From Hyphomicrobiales bacterium (lineage in GTDB: Bacteria; Pseudomonadota; Alphaproteobacteria; Rhizobiales; Xanthobacteraceae): DNA of 7,061 nt. Position 1 is the stretch's first letter. The number at the start of each line of letters is the position of its first letter. The notes beneath the pieces were generated by a model that was not told the origin of the DNA, did no database searches, and was given only the letters and a program-made list of their open reading frames with translations. Made by a program: the position numbers and the translations under genes. Positions 1 through 4,730 of this stretch are shown in pieces. The stretch lies in assembly GCA_016201085.1 (NCBI GenBank), contig JACQDO010000470.1:1-7061 (forward strand). Reading direction: 5' to 3'.

Positions 1-775
1 CCAGCGACAGCGCGTGATGGTCGTCCTGCGCCAGATGGTCGACGACGCCCGACTTGCGCGCATGCAGGTCGCCGCCGCCGAGATCCTCCGCGCTCACCAC
101 CTCGCCGGTCGCCGCCTTCACCAGCGGCGGCCCGCCGAGGAAGATGGTGCCCTGGTTCTTGACGATGATGCTCTCGTCCGACATCGCCGGCACGTAGGCG
201 CCGCCGGCGGTGCAGGAACCCATCACCACGGCGATCTGCGGAATGCGCGCGGCGGAGAGATTGGCCTGGTTGTAGAAGATGCGGCCGAAATGCTCGCGGT
301 CGGGAAACACCTCGGTCTGCGTCGGCAGATTGGCGCCGCCGCTGTCGACCAGATAGACGCAGGGCAGCCGGTTCTCGCACGCAATCTCCTGCGCGCGCAG
401 GTGTTTCTTCACCGTCAGCGGATGGTAGCTGCCGCCCTTGATGGTGGCGTCGTTGGCCACGATCATGCATTCGCGGCCCTCGATGCGGCCGATGCCGGTG
501 ATGATGCCGGCGGCATGCACGGCGCCGTCATACATGCCGTAGGCGGCGAGCGGCGACAGTTCCAGGAACGGCGAGCCGGGATCGATCAAGTTCATGACGC
601 GGTCGCGCGGCAGCAGCTTGCCGCGCGCCACATGGCGCTCGCGCGTCTTCGCGTTGCCGCCGAGCGCCGCCTCGGCGCGGCGCGCGTTCAGCTCCGCCAC
701 CAGTTCGCGCATGCGCGCGGCATTGGCGCGGAACTCAGCGGAATTCTTGTCGATCGCCGACGTCAGAATCGCCAA
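1..775 (-). CDS. mccB: Methylcrotonyl-CoA carboxylase beta (carboxyltransferase) subunit, N-terminal part
   Basis: Carboxyltransferase subunit of the biotin enzyme that turns 3-methylcrotonyl-CoA into 3-methylglutaconyl-CoA in leucine and isovalerate breakdown; it works in the cytoplasm with a biotinylated alpha subunit not seen here. The reading frame is open to the left window edge and gives 258 residues of a family usually near 535. Visible landmarks are an N-terminal helix RMRELVAEL (about 21-29), the [11 protein letters not shown] loop (143-153), the very conserved [16 protein letters not shown] segment (186-201), [14 protein letters not shown] (212-225) and [12 protein letters not shown] (236-247). 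These fit MCC beta better than propionyl- or acetyl-CoA carboxylase; geranyl-CoA carboxylase is a lesser alternative. The start is chosen as TTG at 775-773: an in-frame TAG lies two codons upstream, no ATG comes before Met22, and AGGGGA lies just upstream. It is divergent from the DUF1236 gene, so it is probably the first gene of its operon. Confidence 0.93.
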   Translation of the reverse strand, partial: MAILTSAIDKNSAEFRANAARMRELVAELNARRAEAALGGNAKTRERHVARGKLLPRDRVMNLIDPGSPFLELSPLAAYGMYDGAVHAAGIITGIGRIEGRECMIVANDATIKGGSYHPLTVKKHLRAQEIACENRLPCVYLVDSGGANLPTQTEVFPDREHFGRIFYNQANLSAARIPQIAVVMGSCTAGGAYVPAMSDESIIVKNQGTIFLGGPPLVKAATGEVVSAEDLGGGDLHARKSGVVDHLAQDDHHALSL

Positions 776-862
776 CGTCCCCTACTTGGTTTCATCGCGA
801 GGGTGCCTTGCGGGAACCTGGAAGGCAATGGCGCGTCGAAACCGTGGCAAAACGGCATGATC

Positions 863-887
863 GGAACCAGCGCGGGCCCGCGACATT
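863..887 (+). promoter_or_regulatory. Candidate EcfG-type stress promoter for the DUF1236 gene
   Basis: GGAAC at 863-867 and CATT at 884-887 are separated by 16 bases. The known alphaproteobacterial EcfG consensus is GGAAC-N16/17-CGTT, so the -35 is exact and the -10 differs at its second base. The start codon lies 58 bases downstream of the -10. A second partial match (GGAAC 813-817, 16 bases, CGTC 834-837) lies further upstream. A four-base -10 with one mismatch carries little information, so this call relies mainly on the similar signals before the next two genes. Confidence 0.35.
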
Positions 888-898
888 AAATTTATGTC
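882..898. promoter_or_regulatory. Imperfect 17-bp palindrome in the mccB/DUF1236 divergent region
   Basis: GACAT at 882-886 is mirrored by ATGTC at 894-898 around an AT-rich centre. Seven of the eight arm pairs match, the exception being 887/893. It overlaps the -10 of the candidate stress promoter and lies about 107-123 bases upstream of the mccB start. The size and symmetry fit a dimeric repressor site, but no regulator can be named from sequence alone. Confidence 0.3.
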
Positions 899-945
899 AA
901 TCGCGACGCGCAATGCGCTTCGGGGGGTTCCCAAGGAGAAATCGA

Positions 946-1713
946 ATGAAAAAACCGTACCGACTGTTATCGACCGCGGCGGTGACGCTGCTGTTTGCCG
1001 CCGGCGCCGCTTCGGCGCAGAACATGAAGAAGGACGAATCCCCGGCCGCCGCGCCCCGCGCCCAGCAGAACGCGCCGGCTGAAAAGGTGGCGCCGCCAAT
1101 GCATTCCGGCCAGAACAAGGCCGGCGTGCGCCCGGCCGAGACGACCGGTCAGGCGCCGCAATCGCCGGACGCCAACAGTCCACGCGCTTCCGACAAGAGC
1201 GCGCCGGGCAAGAGCATGGAGAAGGAGCCGGCGGCCAAGGGTTCGCCCGCTAAGAGCGGCGCCAGCGATATAAAGGGCAAGGCCAACGAGAGCACCACCC
1301 AGGCTCCGTCGCAGCCCGCCAGCCCGCGATCGAGCCAGTCGACCACGCCGGAGAAGAGTACTACCCAGGCTCCGTCGATGGGTGCTCCGAAATCGAGCCA
1401 GTCGACCACGACCGAACAGCGCGGCACCACCGGTCAGGGCGCGGCAGGCGCCGCCAAGCTCTCGACCGAGCAGCGCACCAAGATCACCACCGTGATCAAG
1501 CAGCAGAATATGCAGCGGGTGGAACCGTCCAAGCTGAATATCTCGATCCGGGTGGGCGCCAGGGTTCCGACATCGGTACGGTTCTATCCGTTGCCGGTGG
1601 AAGTGGTCGCCATCTATCCGGAATGGCGCGGCTACGACTACATCCTGGTCGGCGACGAGATCCTCGTCATCGACCCGCGCACGCACGAGATCGTGGCGAT
1701 CCTCGAAGCCTGA
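946..1713 (+). CDS. Secreted low-complexity protein with C-terminal DUF1236 domain
   Basis: 255 residues; molecular function unknown. Residues 1-24 form a signal peptide (KK, hydrophobic core, ASA before Q25), so the product is exported, probably to the periplasm. Residues about 25-170 are rich in Ser, Thr, Pro, Ala, Gly and Lys and probably disordered; they include an imperfect duplication of STTQAPS...SSQSTT. Residues about 172-255 match DUF1236: LSTEQRTKI, then IRVGARVPTSVRFYPLP, IYPEWRGYDYILV and DEILVIDPRTHEIVAIL, the pattern typical of this rhizobial family. The ATG at 946 is chosen over upstream in-frame starts because AAGGAG (933-938) sits 7 bases before it and the signal peptide begins there. 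A hairpin follows at 1734-1772, so it is probably monocistronic. The possible EcfG-type promoter suggests stress induction, which is inference. Confidence 0.88.
   Translation: MKKPYRLLSTAAVTLLFAAGAASAQNMKKDESPAAAPRAQQNAPAEKVAPPMHSGQNKAGVRPAETTGQAPQSPDANSPRASDKSAPGKSMEKEPAAKGSPAKSGASDIKGKANESTTQAPSQPASPRSSQSTTPEKSTTQAPSMGAPKSSQSTTTEQRGTTGQGAAGAAKLSTEQRTKITTVIKQQNMQRVEPSKLNISIRVGARVPTSVRFYPLPVEVVAIYPEWRGYDYILVGDEILVIDPRTHEIVAILEA
1291..1419 (+). repeat. Imperfect tandem duplication inside the DUF1236 gene linker
   Basis: Two adjacent units, 1291-1356 (22 codons) and 1357-1419 (21 codons), both start STTQAPS and continue with SSQSTT. At DNA level the ACCCAGGCTCCGTCG and TCGAGCCAGTCGACCACG blocks are shared between units, while the middle differs (QPASPR against MGAPK). 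This indicates a recent in-frame duplication in the disordered linker, a typical length-variable region. Confidence 0.75.
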
Positions 1714-1733
1714 TAACAACAATAGGGGAGGAA

Positions 1734-1772
1734 ATGGCGGGCGGCCGGAACAATCACCGGCCGCTTTGCCAT
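1734..1772 (+). terminator. Hairpin terminator after the DUF1236 gene
   Basis: An 8-bp perfect stem, GCGGCCGG (1741-1748) with CCGGCCGC (1757-1764), has an 8-base loop. ATGGC (1734-1738) can pair with GCCAT (1768-1772), extending the stem past a small internal loop. Only TTT follows the inner stem, so it is a strong hairpin but a weak classical intrinsic terminator. Confidence 0.6.
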
Positions 1773-1835
1773 GCCGGTTCCGTTGAAACTCTTTTCACCG
1801 AACCTCGCTTCGCGAAATTTTTTTACAAAATCGTT

Positions 1836-1852
1836 CGAGTTCCCGGAACTCG
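1836..1852. promoter_or_regulatory. Perfect 17-bp palindrome over the -35 of the four-cysteine gene promoter
   Basis: CGAGTTCC at 1836-1843 and GGAACTCG at 1845-1852 are exact inverted repeats around one C. The right arm contains the GGAAC -35 element, so a protein bound here would compete with the sigma factor. It may instead be chance symmetry built on the GGAAC motif. Confidence 0.4.
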
Positions 1853-1870
1853 CCTGCTAGGGCGCCTGTT
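1845..1870 (+). promoter_or_regulatory. EcfG-type general stress promoter for the four-cysteine secreted protein
   Basis: GGAAC (1845-1849), 17 bases, then TGTT (1867-1870) match the GGAAC-N16/17-cGTT consensus with the strongly conserved GTT intact; this is the best of the three candidates here. The start codon is 64 bases downstream of the -10, leaving a leader of roughly 55-60 bases with a strong AAGGAG ribosome site (1922-1927). An AT-rich stretch (1814-1832) lies just upstream. Confidence 0.6.
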
Positions 1871-1934
1871 GTCCGCACGTACCGCGCCCGCGCGGCGCAC
1901 CCCGCACTTATATTGCATCCCAAGGAGACTCAGG

Positions 1935-2288
1935 ATGAAGACGCTTACCACTCTTACCGCCGTTGCGGCATTGATCGCCGGCATCTCGATCGCCAGCGCG
2001 CAAAATCCGGCCAGTCAATCGCCACAGGCATCGCCCTCCGATATGAACAAGAGCAACATGCCGAAGGCATCCGGTTCGCAGACCCCGGCAACCACGGGCC
2101 AGAGCAGTTCGGGTTCGAGTATGAACAAGCAGACGGCCACCGGCACCGGCAAGTTCTGCGTCGAAGTATCGAAAGGCGGCAGCCTCAATTGCAAGTTCGC
2201 CAGCATGGACGCTTGCCAGAAGGAAGCTAAAGCGCAAGGCCTGAATTGCTCGCCGAATCCGAACTCCGGCACCACCGGCGCCAAGTAA
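1935..2288 (+). CDS. Small secreted four-cysteine protein, DUF3551-like C-terminus
   Basis: 117 residues. A signal peptide ends at about residue 22 (ASA before Q23), so the product is exported. Residues 23-72 are a Ser/Thr/Gln/Pro/Asn-rich linker resembling that of the preceding DUF1236 protein. The C-terminal part (73-110) has four cysteines, C75, C86, C94 and C105, in the order FC...GG..NC.F....C......G..C.PNP. This resembles the rhizobial DUF3551 family, which has the same Cys order and closing NP; the family call is tentative. Two disulfides in the periplasm are plausible, and the function is unknown. Start chosen at 1935 for AAGGAG at 1922-1927 and the signal peptide. It has its own EcfG-type promoter and a 13-bp hairpin after the stop, so it is likely a single-gene stress unit. 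Confidence 0.82.
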   Translation: MKTLTTLTAVAALIAGISIASAQNPASQSPQASPSDMNKSNMPKASGSQTPATTGQSSSGSSMNKQTATGTGKFCVEVSKGGSLNCKFASMDACQKEAKAQGLNCSPNPNSGTTGAK

Positions 2289-2310
2289 TCGGCGCCGCGG
2301 CATAACACCG

Positions 2311-2346
2311 AAGCCCCGTGCCGAATGGGTTCCGGCACGGGGCTTT
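2311..2346 (+). terminator. Hairpin terminator after the four-cysteine gene
   Basis: A perfect 13-bp stem, AAGCCCCGTGCCG (2311-2323) with CGGCACGGGGCTT (2333-2345), encloses a 9-base loop and begins 22 bases after the stop codon. The T-tract is short (TTT), but stem length and position make an intrinsic terminator the natural reading. Confidence 0.75.
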
Positions 2347-2392
2347 GGCTGCGTCAAATGACATATTGCGCGGCATGCATGCAGGCCGCGCG

Positions 2393-2418
2393 GGAACGCC
2401 GGTGTGCGTTCGCGCGCT
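2393..2418 (+). promoter_or_regulatory. Weak candidate EcfG-type promoter for the csbD-like gene
   Basis: GGAAC (2393-2397), 17 bases, then CGCT (2415-2418): an exact -35 and a -10 with one mismatch in the conserved GTT. CsbD-family genes are known general-stress targets in several bacteria, which supports the call. An inverted repeat, GCGCGGC (2368-2374) with GCCGCGC (2385-2391), ends two bases before the -35. Confidence 0.35.
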
Positions 2419-2454
2419 GATCTCGTGACTCGCAATAATATGAGGGTATCAACG

Positions 2455-2637
2455 ATGAACAAAGATCGCATTCAGGGCAGCGTCGAGCAGGCCAAAGGCA
2501 AGCTGAAGGAAGTCGCCGGCAAGGCGACCGGCGACAGCAAGTTAGAGACCGAAGGCAAAGCGCAAAAGATAGCCGGCAAGGTGCAAAACACCATTGGCGG
2601 CATGAAGGACGCGGTGAAGGAAGCCGTCAATCCCTAA
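2455..2637 (+). CDS. CsbD-family stress protein
   Basis: 60 residues with no signal peptide, so cytoplasmic. It starts MNKDRIQGSVEQAKGKLKEVAG, the hallmark of the CsbD family (PF05532), and continues with repeated amphipathic Gly-Lys-Ala-rich helical segments (GKATGD, GKAQKIAGKVQN). CsbD-like proteins are small, highly charged and stress-induced; their biochemical role is unknown. Length agrees with the family's usual 55-70 residues. The ATG at 2455 is preferred over in-frame ATG 2440 because family members begin at this MNxDR sequence and GAGGG (2442-2446) is 8 bases upstream. It lies 166 bases after the four-cysteine gene, behind that gene's terminator, so it probably has its own promoter. 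Its 3' end converges on the CVNH gene, with a bidirectional terminator between them. Confidence 0.93.
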   Translation: MNKDRIQGSVEQAKGKLKEVAGKATGDSKLETEGKAQKIAGKVQNTIGGMKDAVKEAVNP

Positions 2638-2669
2638 ATATTTTTTGGCGCACCACGCGCGCTGAATTG

Positions 2670-2696
2670 AAAAGCCCGGCACGATGCCGGGCTTTT
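2670..2696. terminator. Bidirectional terminator between csbD-like and CVNH genes
   Basis: AAAAGCCCGGC (2670-2680), a five-base loop, and GCCGGGCTTTT (2686-2696) form a perfect 11-bp hairpin with a GC core and a four-T run on either strand. It lies between two converging stop codons (2637 and 2721) and serves both genes. Confidence 0.88.
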
Positions 2697-2720
2697 CCTT
2701 TGCGTGCGGGACGACCGCGC

Positions 2721-3146
2721 TTAGCAGTTACCGCTCTTGAGTTGGCCGTCGCTATTGCTGATGTTACCTTGGAAACCCTGGAACCCGGGTAGGCTGGTTT
2801 GCTGCATCTGCCCGTTGATCTTCTTGCAGCTAGCCGACAGCGTATTGCCCGACACGGTGGCGTTGGTGCAGGTGAGCGCGTAGGAGCCATTCGGGCCGGC
2901 GCAAGCGAGCGTGCCGTTGATATTGCCGATGTCGCCGACGCAGGACGCGTAATAGGGCAAGTTTGTCTGCATGCTCTGCCCGCTGAAGGTCTTGCACGAC
3001 GCGTTGAGCGTGGTGCCGCTCACCGAAATGCCGGTGCAAGTCTTCTGGTACGAGCCGGCAGGCGCCGATTGCGCTTGGGCAGCCGTCCAGCCGAATGCGG
3101 CCATCGTCACGACCGCCGCCGACCCCAATACGAGACGCCGTAACAT
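2721..3146 (-). CDS. Secreted CVNH (cyanovirin-N homology) lectin-like protein
   Basis: 141 residues. Residues 1-25 form a signal peptide ending AQA before Q26. The mature part holds two tandem repeats, about 31-86 (GSYQKTCTGISVSGTTLNASCK...) and 87-141 (GSYALTCTNATVSGNTLSASCK...), each with the CVNH pattern: aromatic, TC, V.G..L.A.C, then N-I-x-N-x-D/N-G-x-L. Cyanovirin-N itself binds high-mannose glycans and has the same two-repeat fold. C37-C51 and C93-C107 correspond to its two disulfides; C69, C82 and the final C141 are additional. Glycan specificity and role (cell surface, biofilm, host contact) cannot be read from sequence. Start at 3146 is supported by GGGAGG just upstream and by the signal peptide. 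It has its own candidate sigma-70 promoter and shares a terminator with the csbD-like gene. Confidence 0.88.
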   Translation of the reverse strand: MLRRLVLGSAAVVTMAAFGWTAAQAQSAPAGSYQKTCTGISVSGTTLNASCKTFSGQSMQTNLPYYASCVGDIGNINGTLACAGPNGSYALTCTNATVSGNTLSASCKKINGQMQQTSLPGFQGFQGNISNSDGQLKSGNC

Positions 3147-3209
3147 GATCGTCCTCCCTTGTGTGTTTGCTGTGAACGCGTTACGCGCCGATCAGTTTAG
3201 TTGAGTTTT

Positions 3210-3238
3210 ATTATAGTTTCTACTATAACGTGTATCTA
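3210..3238 (-). promoter_or_regulatory. Candidate sigma-70 promoter with AT-rich palindrome for the CVNH gene
   Basis: Read on the minus strand, TATAAT (3215-3210) is an exact -10 and TAGATA (3238-3233) is a four-of-six -35 at 17-base spacing. The stretch 3211-3228 is a perfect inverted repeat, TTATAGT-TTCT-ACTATAA, which covers most of the -10 and part of the spacer and could be an operator. The leader to the ATG would be about 57 bases. The local AT-richness stands out from the surroundings. Confidence 0.5.
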
Positions 3239-3321
3239 TAGCAAACAAACATCCATGATGACCGGCGACCCCTGCGCGTGGCGGCAGGCCGAATTGGCGT
3301 GTCGTAAAGCGAGCGCAGGCG

Positions 3322-4005
3322 CTATTGCACCGAAATCCCGCGCACCAGCGGCCAGTCCGGCTCGTTGCCCTGCATCACCCAGGGCTCCTTCAGTGCGGCT
3401 TCGCGCCACAAGCTCCAAGCCGGCAGCGCCATCACCGCGTCCATATAGGCGCGCGCCACCGCGCTGACGGGAAGACCGTAAGTGTGCAGGCGCGCCACCA
3501 CCGGCGCATACATGGCATCCGCCGCGCCGAAGGCGCCGAACAGCAACGCTCCACCTTGTCCGAAACGCGCGCGGCAATCGCTCCACAGCGCGTCGATGCG
3601 GCGCACATTGTCCATGGCGTCGTCGGGCACCGGACGCTCTCTGACCGGCAGCCACAGATTCATCGGGCAATTCTTGCGTAGTGCCTGGAAGCCGCCATGC
3701 ATCTCGCTCGCCACCGCGCGGGCGTGGCCGCGCGCCCGCGCCTGCGCCGGCCATAAGCGCGCATTTGGAAATTTCTCCGCCAGATATTCGAGGATGGCGA
3801 GCGATTCCCAGATCGTCACGTCGCCGTCGATGAGCACCGGCACCTTGCCGGCCGGCGAATATTGCAGGATCGCCTCGCGGCTGCCCGGCTCGTAGAGCGG
3901 GATCACCTTCTCGTCGAAGGCGATGCCGGCGACTGTCATGGCGATCCAGGGGCGCAGCGACCAGGACGAATAGTTCTTGTTGCCGATAATGAGCGTGAGC
4001 GACAT
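3322..4005 (-). CDS. Glutathione S-transferase family protein
   Basis: 227 residues, usual for cytosolic GSTs; probably conjugates or exchanges glutathione on an electrophilic substrate that cannot be named. The N-terminal thioredoxin-like domain (1-80) starts SLTLIIGNKNYSSWSLRPW, where Tyr12, Ser13 or Ser14 is the likely catalytic position. It continues to KVPVLID (54-60, with the cis-Pro) and the glutathione-binding WESLAILEYL (66-75, Glu67-Ser68). The helical C-terminal domain includes FGAFGAADAMYAPVV (156-170), the N-capping region with Asp163. Cysteines 113 and 144 are not at an active-site CxxC. ATG 4005 is preferred to an in-frame TTG at 4011 because the family begins at MSLTL; the ribosome site (GAGAGA) is weak. 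It lies downstream of the rhodanese gene in the same direction, with a 105-bp palindrome in between, so the two may share a transcript. Confidence 0.9.
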   Translation of the reverse strand: MSLTLIIGNKNYSSWSLRPWIAMTVAGIAFDEKVIPLYEPGSREAILQYSPAGKVPVLIDGDVTIWESLAILEYLAEKFPNARLWPAQARARGHARAVASEMHGGFQALRKNCPMNLWLPVRERPVPDDAMDNVRRIDALWSDCRARFGQGGALLFGAFGAADAMYAPVVARLHTYGLPVSAVARAYMDAVMALPAWSLWREAALKEPWVMQGNEPDWPLVRGISVQ

Positions 4006-4020
4006 GGACAAATCTCTCTA

Positions 4021-4125
4021 CGTCATTCCGGGGTGCCGCGAAGCGGCGAACCCGGAATCCAGAAACATGCGCCGATGTTATATCTGGATTCCGGGTCCGC
4101 GCCTTCGGCGCGTCCCGGAATGACG
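4021..4125. repeat. 105-bp nested palindromic repeat (REP/REPIN-like)
   Basis: Outer arms CGTCATTCCGGG (4021-4032) and CCCGGAATGACG (4114-4125) are perfect inverted repeats. Inner arms CCCGGAATCCAGA (4051-4063) and TCTGGATTCCGGG (4083-4095) are also perfect. Each half holds a small hairpin: GCCGC-GAA-GCGGC (4035-4047) and CGCGCC-TTC-GGCGCG (4098-4112). So two palindromic units sit head to head, the layout of a REPIN. It fills the rhodanese-GST gap and ends 9 bases before the rhodanese stop codon. Confidence 0.88.
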
Positions 4126-4135
4126 GAAGAAAAAG

Positions 4136-4561
4136 TTACGCCTTCTTCTTCTCGCCGGGCGCCAGCTCTGGCTCGATGACCGGGCCGCCGGCTTTCTTCC
4201 AGGCGCCGAAGCCGCCCTGGATATGGGCGACCGGCTTGAGCCCCATGCGCTGGGCGGTCTGCGCGGCCAAGGCCGAGCGCAGGCCGCCGGCGCAGAAGAA
4301 CACGAATTTCTTGTCCTGCGCGAAGGTCGGCTTGTGATAAGGGCTCTGCGGATCGATCCAGAATTCCAGCATGCCGCGCGTGCAGTGGAAGGCGCCCGGT
4401 ATCTTGCCCTCGCGCTGCAATTCGCGCGGGTCGCGCAAATCGACCAGCACGGTGTCGTCGCGCTCGGCCAGCTTGATCGCCTGTTCGACCGGCAAGGTCT
4501 CGATCTCGCGTTCGGCGGCCTCGCACAGCGCCTTGTATCCGGTGGTAATGGTCTGCGGCAT
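4136..4561 (-). CDS. Single-domain rhodanese-like sulfurtransferase
   Basis: 141 residues, one rhodanese domain, no signal peptide, so cytoplasmic. Landmarks are VEQAIKLAER (25-34), VLVDLRDPREL (38-48, the usual start of the fold), IPGAFHCTRGMLEF (54-67), and the active-site loop FFCAGGLRSALAA (88-100) with Cys90 and Arg95 (CxGGxRS), then IQGGFGAWKKAGGPV (114-128). Such proteins carry a persulfide on the Cys and pass sulfane sulfur to a thiol or cyanide; the true partner is unknown. ATG 4561 is chosen for AAGGAG 6 to 7 bases upstream. The frame stays open upstream to 4744, but that extension is encoded largely by an intergenic repeat and is very unlikely to be translated. It is divergent from the DUF599 gene and followed by a GST gene that may be co-transcribed. 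Confidence 0.93.
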   Translation of the reverse strand: MPQTITTGYKALCEAAEREIETLPVEQAIKLAERDDTVLVDLRDPRELQREGKIPGAFHCTRGMLEFWIDPQSPYHKPTFAQDKKFVFFCAGGLRSALAAQTAQRMGLKPVAHIQGGFGAWKKAGGPVIEPELAPGEKKKA

Positions 4562-4576
4562 GAGTTTCTCCTTCGT

Positions 4577-4649
4577 GCGCATGATCCCGAAAAGCATGTC
4601 CTCGACCCCGATCGGGGATGGGCACCGGTTTTCGGATAAGATCATGCGC
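4577..4649. repeat. Intergenic palindromic repeat, copy 1 (with internal 24-base segment)
   Basis: Ends are perfect 10-base inverted repeats, GCGCATGATC (4577-4586) and GATCATGCGC (4640-4649). Next inwards are CCGAAAA (4587-4593) and TTTTCGG (4629-4635). The middle carries an extra segment (4595-4618) centred on the perfect palindrome CCCCGATCGGGG (4606-4617), absent from copy 2 at 6578-6665. It lies in the divergent rhodanese/DUF599 region, starting 15 bases upstream of the rhodanese start codon, so it would be in that mRNA leader. Confidence 0.85.
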
Positions 4650-4730
4650 CAACAAGCCACAGTGGCAGAGCTGTAGCCGCCGCTCAAGCCGTTGGCGTAG
4701 CATGCGCGGCAACGGGGGAGACGAGTCGCC

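Noticed and set aside
813..837. Second GGAAC-N16-CGTC upstream of the DUF1236 gene
   Set aside because: It breaks the conserved GTT of the -10 and lies over 100 bases from the start codon; the 863-887 match is closer. Kept only as a remark.
14..889. Long plus-strand reading frame opposite the carboxyltransferase gene
   Set aside because: The minus strand gives a continuous MCC beta sequence with conserved motifs; the plus frame has no recognisable domain and is a codon-bias shadow typical of high GC.
895..900. Perfect TTGACA on the minus strand as an mccB -35
   Set aside because: At 16-19 bases downstream there is only GC-rich sequence (GCCCGC) and nothing like a -10, so no promoter is claimed.
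967..1722. 251-residue minus-strand frame opposite the DUF1236 gene
   Set aside because: Arg/Leu/Gly-rich with no family pattern; the plus-strand gene has a signal peptide, a ribosome site and a known domain.
1808..1827. TTCGCGAA followed by a T-run, resembling a terminator
   Set aside because: The palindrome has no room for a loop and gives no stable stem; it is more likely just AT-rich sequence upstream of the promoter.
2368..2391. GCGCGGC/GCCGCGC inverted repeat before the csbD-like gene
   Set aside because: Seven GC-only pairs with a ten-base loop occur easily by chance here, and there is no T-run or other support for a specific function.
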